Part shown: positions 27,619 through 36,200 of the stretch, in pieces
How positions within the stretch are numbered: the stretch's first letter is position 1
How the letters are laid out: each line of letters begins with the position of its first letter
Source: JALZCH01 sp036387135
GTDB lineage: Bacteria > Acidobacteriota > Blastocatellia > Pyrinomonadales > Pyrinomonadaceae
Reading direction: 5' to 3'
NCBI GenBank assembly: GCA_036387135.1
Contig: DASVUH010000021.1
Location: 58,664 to 122,663, forward strand
Length of the DNA stretch: 64,000 bases
Position numbers and translations under genes: made by a program
Notes under the pieces: model-generated
What the model saw: only the letters and a program-made list of their open reading frames with translations
What the model was told of the DNA's origin: nothing
The model's database searches: none

Positions 27619-29715
27619 ATGATCACATTATTTAAATTTACTTTTGTTTTCTTCACGCTGTTTTGTCTGGCGCAAACTGCTGCTGCAGCAACTTACACGG
27701 TCACGAAAACCGCAGACACCAACGACGGCGCGTGCGATGCCGATTGCAGCTTGCGCGAAGCGATTGCGGCGGCTAACGCAAGCGCCGAAAACGATATGAT
27801 TTCGTTTTCGATTAGCGTTTTCAGCACGCCGCAAACAATTGTCTTGACGAGCGGCGATCTCATTATTACGAATAACGGCTCTTTAACGATTGTCGGCAGA
27901 GGAGCTAATTTTCTCACCGTCAGCGGCAACAATGCGAGCCGGGTTTTTACCAATAATACCGGCGCGGCGACGGCAATCAGCTTTCTTCGAGTCACGGGCG
28001 GAAACGGTATTAGCAGCATCTCAACCGGACTTGGCGGCGGTATTCACAACGCAGGCGGAAACTTAACTCTGACCGGATTGGTAATCAGCGGAAATAGCGC
28101 AGGACACGGCGGCGGTGTGAGCAATTGGGCAAACGGGACTTTAACTTTAAGAGAAACTACCGTGTCGGAGAATACGGCGTACGGCTCTGGCGGGGGAATG
28201 ACGAATCTTCCCGGCAGCACGATAAATATTATAAATTCGACGTTTTCCAGAAACACAGCAGCTTCGCCCACAACGAACGGCGGAGGAGGGCTTCGCAACG
28301 ACGGAATTGCCAACATAGCTAACTCAACTTTTTCCGGCAACATCGCGCAGAATGGAAGGGGCGGCGGAATTTTCCACACCGGCATATCTTTATCATTGAA
28401 TAATGTCACAATTACGGGCAACAGGGATAGCTTAAGCACCGGCGGGCTGCTCAGTACCTCACAGACCGCTTTTAATTTAAGAAATACAATCATCGCCAAT
28501 AACACGGGCGGTAATACGCCCGATATTTCCGGGGAGCTTAAGTCGTTCGGCAACAATTTAATCGGCGTCACAGGTCTCGCAACCGGCTTTATTAGCTCGG
28601 ATTTGCTTAATCAAAACCCGCTTCTCGCGCCGCTTGCCAATAACGGCGGGCAAACGCAGACACACGCTCTGCTTCCCAATTCGCCTGCTGTCAATGCGGG
28701 AAACAATTGCGTCATCAACGGCAGTTGCGCCACAGGAAGCCCGTTTCAACCGCTCACAACCGATCAGCGCGGCTCAGGTTTTCCGCGTCAGGTCGGGGCA
28801 AACGTTGACATCGGCGCTTTTGAGGTGAATGTAATTTGTTCTTGCGCGACGCGCGCTTTGTTTGATTTCGATGGCGATGGGAGAACCGATTACGCAGTTT
28901 TTCGTCCGGCGAACAATTTCTGGTATTTACAGCGTTCTACCGCCGGATTTTCCGCTGTCCAGTTCGGCAATTCGATTGATAAGCCTGTTCCGGCGGATTA
29001 TGACGGAGATGGCAAAACCGACATCGCGGTTTGGCGCGAGAGCGTCAATTCCCCTTCGTATTTTTACATCTTAAACAGCTCAGATAATACGTTTCGCGCC
29101 GAGCAGTTCGGCTCGCTTGGAGACGACCCGCGAGTTGTCGGCGATTGGGACGGCGACGGGCGGGCGGATTTAGCTGTTTACCGCAACGCCGTCGGAATCC
29201 CGGAAAATCCGGCTCCGACCCATTTCTTTTATCGTCCTTCCGGCACGCCCGGCGTTACATTCCGCGCTATCCAGTGGGGCAATATCTTTGACCGGGCGGC
29301 GCGCGGAGATTTCGACGGCGACGGAAAACAAGACGCCGCCGTTTTTCGCCCGTCAACTCGGACATGGTACGTCTTGCAAAGTTCGAATAACCAGCCGCTT
29401 TACCTGCCGTGGGGTTTGCCGGAAGACAAACTGGTTCCAGCCGACTATGACGGTGACGGTCGAACCGATATTGCGATTTTCCGCAACGGTTTATGGGCAA
29501 TTATGCAATCGTCAAACAATCAGCCGCTTTACCAGAATTGGGGATTGCCGAACGATATTCCGGTTCCGGGCGATTACGACGGCGACGCGCGCGCCGATTT
29601 TGCAGTTTGGCGCAACGGCACTTATTTCGTGCTTCGTAGCGGCGATAATCAATTCACCGCCGTTCAGTTCGGTTTGAGCAACGACGTACCAATCGCTTCG
29701 GCATTGGTTCCGTAA
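27619..29715 (+). CDS. Exported CSLREA-type beta-helix protein with six FG-GAP/VCBS repeats
   Basis: A 698-residue secreted or surface protein. Residues 1-24 form a signal peptide. The CSLREA motif follows ('TNDGACDADCSLREAIAAAN', about residues 36-58). A right-handed beta-helix with Gly/Asn/Ser-rich turns occupies about 60-400, in the style of Chlamydia Pmp-like repeats. The C-terminal 270 residues hold six repeats containing the calcium-loop pattern D-x-D-G-D-G/A-x-x-D (FDFDGDGRTD, ADYDGDGKTD, GDWDGDGRAD, GDFDGDGKQD, ADYDGDGRTD, GDYDGDARAD), probably a seven-bladed-type integrin-like propeller. Start ATG 27619 with a GGAG site. Probably adhesion or surface structure; no catalytic residues noticed. 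Confidence 0.88.
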   Translation: MITLFKFTFVFFTLFCLAQTAAAATYTVTKTADTNDGACDADCSLREAIAAANASAENDMISFSISVFSTPQTIVLTSGDLIITNNGSLTIVGRGANFLTVSGNNASRVFTNNTGAATAISFLRVTGGNGISSISTGLGGGIHNAGGNLTLTGLVISGNSAGHGGGVSNWANGTLTLRETTVSENTAYGSGGGMTNLPGSTINIINSTFSRNTAASPTTNGGGGLRNDGIANIANSTFSGNIAQNGRGGGIFHTGISLSLNNVTITGNRDSLSTGGLLSTSQTAFNLRNTIIANNTGGNTPDISGELKSFGNNLIGVTGLATGFISSDLLNQNPLLAPLANNGGQTQTHALLPNSPAVNAGNNCVINGSCATGSPFQPLTTDQRGSGFPRQVGANVDIGAFEVNVICSCATRALFDFDGDGRTDYAVFRPANNFWYLQRSTAGFSAVQFGNSIDKPVPADYDGDGKTDIAVWRESVNSPSYFYILNSSDNTFRAEQFGSLGDDPRVVGDWDGDGRADLAVYRNAVGIPENPAPTHFFYRPSGTPGVTFRAIQWGNIFDRAARGDFDGDGKQDAAVFRPSTRTWYVLQSSNNQPLYLPWGLPEDKLVPADYDGDGRTDIAIFRNGLWAIMQSSNNQPLYQNWGLPNDIPVPGDYDGDARADFAVWRNGTYFVLRSGDNQFTAVQFGLSNDVPIASALVP

Positions 29716-29735
29716 ATTTAACTGTTATTTCAATT

Positions 29736-29775
29736 AAAAGAGCGCGATTGCTCAGGTAAGTTTTCGCGCTTTTTT
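29736..29775 (+). terminator. Terminator after the CSLREA protein
   Basis: Stem aaaagagcgcga (29736-29747) with tcgcgctttttt (29764-29775), one mismatch, T6 tail, 20 bases after the stop codon. Confidence 0.85.
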
Positions 29776-29802
29776 GGTTGAAAGAAATGAAGAAAAATAA
29801 CT

Positions 29803-29834
29803 GCAAAGGACGCAAAGATTTTCGCAGAGGGCGC
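29803..29834. repeat. Dispersed 32-bp word repeat, copy B
   Basis: gcaaaggacgcaaagatttt plus 12 bases, 28/32 identical to the reverse complement of 26238-26269. It lies in the spacer between the convergent genes ending at 29715 and 29912. Confidence 0.85.
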
Positions 29835-29911
29835 TAAAAAACTTCTATTTTTGGATGACTCTTTATTTTCAACATCTATTATCCAGAGCCGATGTTATCT
29901 TAAGATTCGCT

Positions 29912-32332
29912 TCAAAAGACATAGCTAAAATCTGCGCCGAATCGCTCTTTGTACGGTTTTTCGTATTTCCGGCAAATCCGCCGGTAGCTTTCGGCTTGCC
30001 GCTCTCTCTTTAATTCGCTCGCCAGTTTTGCTGCTTCGTTTGCTAAATTCAGCGTTGCTGAAATCGGCTCGATATTCGCCGGGTCGGCTTCGGTGCGCTC
30101 CAGAGCTAAATTTAATGCCCTTTCCGCTTCGGCAAGAGCGGCTTCAGGCTTGCCCTGTTGTTTGAAAATGGATATTTTCAAACCGAGAATCCAGATTTCA
30201 AGTATTGCGAGTTCGCGGTCGTCGGTGTTCTTTTTTAAATCTTGAAGAATTTTTACGGCGATTTCCAAATTTTTCAACGCTTTGGCGGTGCGTCCGAGCC
30301 TCGTTAGAGTTTCGGCATAATTAAAATACGAACTGTAAATCCAACGCTTTTCAGTAATAGCGTCCGGGTGCAGTTCGGTGTAATAAAGGTTGCGCTCTCG
30401 ATGTTCGAGGGCTTGCGCGAACCAATTTCGGGCGGTCTCGAAATCTCCTTTTTTCTCTTCGCTTTTGCCTCTATGGGAATTGACGTTACCGATTCTCGAA
30501 TGCAGCTTTGCTATAAGATTGATGAGATTTTTGTTCCGCAGCCCGGACGCATAAAGCGCGTCGGCTTCGCCCAAAGCCCGTTCACAATGTTCAATGCCGC
30601 CTCCGGCATCGGTCAGCGCGATTTGCAAACTCAGAAAGGCGATTTTTCTTTCGACGTTTGTTTCGTCGGAGGCTAACAATTCTTTGTGCAACGTCAGAGC
30701 TTTTTGCAAAATTTGCTGTGCTTGTTCCCAATTACCGACGCGGCTTTCGACGTTTGCCAGCAGGCGCGACGTTTCGACCAGTTCGTCTTTGAGCGATAAA
30801 TCGGCGGGCGCAAGCAGCATCGCTCGTTCCAGCAGCGCGACGGACTTTCGATAGCTTTGAATCGCGTCTTCCGATTTGCCCAGATTAGCCGTGTACGGTT
30901 TGCCCTGCGCGTCGCCGATTTTCCGGTAAGCGATTGCCGATTCTTTCAAGAGTTCGGGATTGTTAATTTCCTCACGCGCAACCGCGTCGAGATAATTCAC
31001 GCCGTCGCTAACGAGTCGTTCGCGTAAGCTCGTCGAGCCATCGAGCCGGGCGATTTCGTCGTGGTAATCGAAGATAAAAGAGTTTGCGATTTTCCGCACC
31101 TGTTCAAATCGTTGCTCGGCGATTTGCTGTTGTTTTCGCGCCTCAAAAGATTGCCAAATCGCTGCCGCTACTCCGCCGGCAATCAGCAAAATCGCCGCCG
31201 CCGCGAGCGCAGCCGACAAACGATTTCGCTTGACGAATTTTGCGGCGCGGTATCGAAAAGACTGCGGATGAGCTTTGACGGGTAAGCCGTTCAAGTAAGA
31301 TTTCACATCGTCGGCAAACTGCTCAACCGAATCATAACGCCGCTCTTTTTCCTTTTGTATGGCTTTTAAAATGATGTTGTCCAAATCGCCTTTCAATTGC
31401 GATTTTGCTCGGCTCGGCGCGACGGGTTCGATTTCACAAATGCCGTGCGGAATTTCCATTTGACTGACCGAATAAATCTCACGCGGCGGTTTTTCGGTCA
31501 AAAGTTCATACAAGATAACGCCGAGACTGTAAACGTCGCTGGCGGTAGCGATAGTTTCGCCTTTGATTTGTTCGGGGCTGGCATAAGCGGGCGTGAGCGG
31601 CGCGTTTTGGGTTTGCGTCTGCGCGTCCGCATCGGCATTGAGAATTTTGGCGATACCAAAATCGAGCAATTTCGCCTCGCCGTTTTTTGTGATCAAAATG
31701 TTCGACGGCTTCAAATCACGATGCACGATTAACTGCCGGTGCGCGTAAGCGACAGCCGAGCAGATTTGCAAAAAAAGCTCAAGCTTTTCGTTTATGTCGA
31801 GATTGTTTTCGCGGCAATAAACGTTAACCGGAACGCCTTCGACAAATTCCATCACGTAATACGGCGTTCCGTATTCGGTAAAACCGCCGTCTAGCAAGCG
31901 GACAATGTTCGGGTGTTCGAGCCGGGCGAGAATCTGGCGCTCCGTCTTAAAACGCCTGACCAGTTCATCGTTGAAAAAATTGTGATTGACAAGCTTGACG
32001 GCGACGCGCTGATCAAATTCGCCGTCGAAACGCGCGGCTTCAAAAACCACGCCCATTCCGCCGCGCTCAATTTCGCGTTCGATTCGGTAATGTCCGACAG
32101 TTTCTCCGATAAGCGAGGGCGAATCAAATTCGAGTTTAACCGGCTCGCCGAGAAAATCTTCGGCTTCCAGGTCAACCTCAATCAATTCGGCGAGTTCCTG
32201 ATAAAAAGTTTTCTCATTCAGGCGCAGCGACGACAAATAAGACGAACGCATTTCCGGCGTAAGCTCAACGGCTTCGTTAAAAACGTTTTTCAATCTTTGC
32301 CAGCGATTGTCGTCCGATTTCGCGCCGTTCAT
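29912..32332 (-). CDS. TPR-containing Ser/Thr protein kinase, membrane
   Basis: An 806-residue PknB-type kinase. Residues 1-75 are a helical N-terminal region. The kinase domain spans about 80-350: glycine loop 'IERGGMGVVFEA', the invariant lysine in 'VAVKLV', 'IVHRDLKPSNILI', 'LLDFGIAK' and 'TPAYASPEQIKGE'. A membrane helix at about 373-396 separates it from a C-terminal TPR-like domain of about 400 residues. This layout is common in Acidobacteria and Planctomycetes. The ATG lies 1 base after the sigma-factor stop codon, so it is co-translated with the ECF sigma gene. It probably controls that sigma factor or a target of it by phosphorylation; this is inference. Confidence 0.92.
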   Translation of the reverse strand: MNGAKSDDNRWQRLKNVFNEAVELTPEMRSSYLSSLRLNEKTFYQELAELIEVDLEAEDFLGEPVKLEFDSPSLIGETVGHYRIEREIERGGMGVVFEAARFDGEFDQRVAVKLVNHNFFNDELVRRFKTERQILARLEHPNIVRLLDGGFTEYGTPYYVMEFVEGVPVNVYCRENNLDINEKLELFLQICSAVAYAHRQLIVHRDLKPSNILITKNGEAKLLDFGIAKILNADADAQTQTQNAPLTPAYASPEQIKGETIATASDVYSLGVILYELLTEKPPREIYSVSQMEIPHGICEIEPVAPSRAKSQLKGDLDNIILKAIQKEKERRYDSVEQFADDVKSYLNGLPVKAHPQSFRYRAAKFVKRNRLSAALAAAAILLIAGGVAAAIWQSFEARKQQQIAEQRFEQVRKIANSFIFDYHDEIARLDGSTSLRERLVSDGVNYLDAVAREEINNPELLKESAIAYRKIGDAQGKPYTANLGKSEDAIQSYRKSVALLERAMLLAPADLSLKDELVETSRLLANVESRVGNWEQAQQILQKALTLHKELLASDETNVERKIAFLSLQIALTDAGGGIEHCERALGEADALYASGLRNKNLINLIAKLHSRIGNVNSHRGKSEEKKGDFETARNWFAQALEHRERNLYYTELHPDAITEKRWIYSSYFNYAETLTRLGRTAKALKNLEIAVKILQDLKKNTDDRELAILEIWILGLKISIFKQQGKPEAALAEAERALNLALERTEADPANIEPISATLNLANEAAKLASELKRERQAESYRRICRKYEKPYKERFGADFSYVF

Positions 32333-32333
32333 T

Positions 32334-32909
32334 TTAACTGTTCCTGTTTAGCTTTTGATAAAGCCAGCTTCGCGCAAACCGCCATTCGCGCAACACCGTG
32401 CTAAGAGAAATGCCCAAAATGCGAGCGATTTCATCAAAAGTCAAACCGCCGTAAAAACGCATTTCAACGATTTTCACCGCCCGCGCGTCGCGTTTTGCCA
32501 ATTCGAGTAAAACCGTTTCGAGCGCAATTACGTCAATTTCCGTTTGCTCGAATCCGAAGAGCGTTTTTTCTTTAATCTGATCGAGCGGAAAAACTTCCTT
32601 ACCCTCGCCGCGCTTGATGCGTTTCCGGTGAAGGGCATAATTGACCAGCACGCGCCTCATAATTGAGGACGCTATACTCACAAAATAAACGCGGTCGTTC
32701 AAATCAAGCGAATGCTGTTTGCGGAGCAATAGGTAAACTTCGTGAACGAGTTCGGTCGGACGCAAAGTATGATTCGGTCGCTCGTTTTGCAGATGATAAG
32801 CCGCGAGCCGCTTCAGCTCGGTATAAACTTTCGGAAGAAGCTCGTTTAATCTTTCGGCATCAAACTCCTCCAATAAATCGGTTTCGCTCGGCGCGTCAAA
32901 CTCCGACAA
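32334..32909 (-). CDS. ECF-type sigma factor (TIGR02999-like)
   Basis: A 191-residue sigma-70-family protein. Region 2 includes 'RPTELVHEVYLLLRKQ' and 'FVSIASSIMRRVLVNYAL'. Region 4 ends with the helix-turn-helix 'LTFDEIARILGISLSTVLREW'. These features match the ECF group associated with Ser/Thr kinases. The start is TTG at 32909, placed behind a very good AAGGAG site; no ATG fits. It is followed after one base by the kinase gene, forming a two-gene signalling operon divergent from the giant exported protein at 33247, which may be a target. Confidence 0.92.
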   Translation of the reverse strand: MSEFDAPSETDLLEEFDAERLNELLPKVYTELKRLAAYHLQNERPNHTLRPTELVHEVYLLLRKQHSLDLNDRVYFVSIASSIMRRVLVNYALHRKRIKRGEGKEVFPLDQIKEKTLFGFEQTEIDVIALETVLLELAKRDARAVKIVEMRFYGGLTFDEIARILGISLSTVLREWRFARSWLYQKLNRNS

Positions 32910-33246
32910 TCTTTTCGCTCCTTAATCTTTTGCCGTCAACTTAACACCGAAACAAAATTTCTGTCAATTTTTTTGACACAAAGCCGGTAGTTTTGTTGCG
33001 TTACTGTAAAAGAGTTATTCAAAGAGTTATTCCAGCGACAGTTTTAATATTTTAAGTCAGCTTAACCGGCAGTCTTAATTTACTCCAAGTTTGAGGCAAA
33101 TACTCTATCGTCTTTAAACAATCGAAAGATTTGAAATTAAAGAACTCCTCAATTCATTATTTGATTCCTTTAGATGTCGTTTTGAATTAATCACCTAACA
33201 AATAACAACTTAACTTACCAACCTAACAACCGGGAGATTTGAACAA
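32910..33246. other. Divergent promoter spacer with back-to-back TTGACA
   Basis: About 340 AT-rich bases. tgtcaa (32962-32967) and ttgaca (32973-32978) form a small inverted repeat and give TTGACA -35-like hexamers on both strands, but no good -10 partner was found at standard spacing. A GGGAG ribosome site precedes the plus-strand gene at 33247. No coding sequence seen. Confidence 0.45.
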
Positions 33247-36200
33247 ATGAATTGGAAATTGATTGGGAAATATACCGTGCTGACGATGGTCTTCACTTTA
33301 GGGGCATTTATTTTACTAAATGTATTTAATAACTATTCAAACATTGAGACGAATAACAAAAAACAGATTGGTCAAACCGCGACAACGATAACAGCAGAAA
33401 GTAAAACCGGAACAAATGATAAACTCCTGGAACCCGACCCTTTAACTAAAAAGAAAATTAAAGAAAATTATGGAAAATTACCGCTGACATTTGAAGCTAA
33501 TGAAGGACAAGTTGATTCTCAGGTTCAGTATATCTCGCGCGGAGACGGTTATAATCTGTTTTTAACCGGCACAGAAGCCGTAATTGCTTTACGTGCTCCG
33601 GTTAAGGCTAATGATACTTCTACCGCCAAAAATGAAGCAGAACCGATAAGTGAAGAACAATCGGTTCTCCGCATGAAAATGGTCGGCGCAAGTGCGGCAC
33701 CTAGAATTAAAGGACTTGAGCCGCAGCCGGGTAAGGGCAATTATTTTCTCGGAAACGATCGAAAAAAGTGGCGAACAAATGTTAACCACTACGCCCGTGT
33801 GGAGTATAGGGATGTATATCCCGGTGTGAATGTCGTTTACTACGGAAATCAGCGGCAGTTGGAATACGATTTTGTCGTCGCTCCCGGCATTAATCCAGAT
33901 ATTATTAAAATGTCGTTTGAAGGCGCGCAGGATTTAAGCATTGACGCCGACGGCGATTTGATACTGCGAACGCCGGGCGGCGATATTCGCCAGCATAAGC
34001 CGATTATTTATCAGGAAACAAACGGCGGGAAACAAGAAATCGCCGGTCGTTACGAAATCAAGGGTGAGCGTGAAATCGGTTTTGAATTAGCACCGTATGA
34101 TACGACGAAACCGCTGGTGATTGACCCGGTGATTAACTACTCGACTTTTCTGGGCGGTTACGGTATTGATAGTGGTCATGGTATTGCGGTGGACTCATCG
34201 GGCAATGCTTACGTCACCGGGTTCACAGAAGCTAGTAATTTTCCGACCGTTAATTCTCTGCCTTACGGTGATCGCGAGGGCGAGGGCTGGTCTCAAGATG
34301 CCTTTGTCACTAAATTAAATGCCGCTGGCAGCGCGCTCGTCTATTCCACTTACCTTGGCGGTCAAAGCAGAAGTAGTGATAAGGGTCTCGGCATTGCCGT
34401 TGACGCTTCCGGCAACGCCTACGTCACAGGTTACACCAATTCGGTTGATTTCCCGACGATGAATCCTTTCCAGTCTGCTTTGCACGGCTATGGGGATGCC
34501 TTCGTAACAAAGTTAAATTCGACCGGCTCCGCTCTTGTCTATTCCACATACCTCGGAGGAAGCCATAATCAGGAAGAGAGTCGCAGCATCGCTATTGATT
34601 TTGCCGGCAACGCTTATGTGACAGGTACTACCAGTTCGACCGACTTCCCAACAGCAAATCCACTGCAACCGGCTATCATCGGCGACCCCTACTATGGCGA
34701 AGCTTTTGTCACGAAGCTAAATCCGGCAGGCTCTGCCCTTGTTTATTCAACATTCCTTGGCGGCGGCAGCTATGATAATGGCAACGCCGTCGCCGTAGAT
34801 TCATCCGGCAACGCATATGTGACCGGGACCACTTACTCAAATGATTTCCCGACAGCAAATGCTCTACAATCAGATTGCGGTTGTTCGCTTGGTAACTGTG
34901 CTGGCAATAGTGCCGTATTCATCACGAAGATAAACCCGACCGGCTCTGCTTTTGTCTATTCCACTTTCCTCGGCGGTAACGGTCTTGATGAAGGACGAGA
35001 CATTGCTGTTGATTCTGCTGGCAATGCTTATGTGACAGGTGTAACCCGTTCGAACAACTTTCCGACAGTAAATCCGTTACAAGCAACTCCTACGGGCGGC
35101 GGCAGCTCTTTTTGCGGAAATACTGATGGCTTCGTATCAAAGATAAATCCGACTGGTTCCGCGCTCGTCTATTCTACATACCTCGGTCTCTTCGGAGTCA
35201 GTAGCATCGCCGTGGACTCATCCGGCAGTGCGTACCTCACAGGTGATACAGACGGTGGGATCCCAATTTTAGATCCGGTGCAATCAACTTACGGCGGTAA
35301 TGGCGATGCTTTCGTTTCAAAATTAAATCCCGCAGGTTCTGCGTTTCTTTTTTCGAGTTATCTCGGCGGCAGCACATATGATGCGAGCAGAAGCATCGCC
35401 GTAGATTCATCCGGCAATGCTTACGTAACTGGATTTACAGGAAGCGACAACTTTCCAACAGAGAAACCGTTTCAGCCGGTTTTTGGCGGCGGCACTTACA
35501 ACCGCAACCAAATGCAAGACGCCTTTGTTGCAAAAATCAACACTGGAAATGTAATAATGCCAACCCCGCTCTCGATTTCCGCCGTCACACCTAACCGGGG
35601 CGGGAACAACGGTTCCGTCTTCGTCACCATCCACGGCGACGGCTTTGTTCAAGGATCTACCCTCAAGCTAGTGGGTGCGGAATGGACTGATATCGCACCG
35701 ACCCGCGTGACCATTGACGCACAAGGTACCATGATGAGGGCGGAGTTTAATCTTAGGGGACACGCGCCCGGCGTCCGTGACTTGACAGTAACTACTCCTA
35801 GCGGTAATTCCATCTCCCGCGCCCAGTCATTCACAGTCGAAGCAGGGGGCGCTCCTAAACTTTGGGTTGACATCGTCGGTCGCAATGAACACCGACCTGG
35901 ACGACCGCAGACCTTCTACGTCGTGTACGGCAACAGCGGGAACGTCGACATTTTCAGCGTGCCGCTCTGGATCAGAGGCATTCCAAAAAATGCCACGGTG
36001 GAATTAGGCAATCATCTTACACTTCCGCCGACCCCCGCGGGACAGGAGCCGCTTGACTGGAGCAAAATCTCGCCCATAGTGGAGTCGCCCACGGAGAAAA
36101 TTCTTCCGCTACACATACCTATAATCCGCGCTGGTCAATTTAACACTCTCAAGATAACTCTTACGGTCCACGGCAGCGAAAACTTCAACTTACGTGCCTA

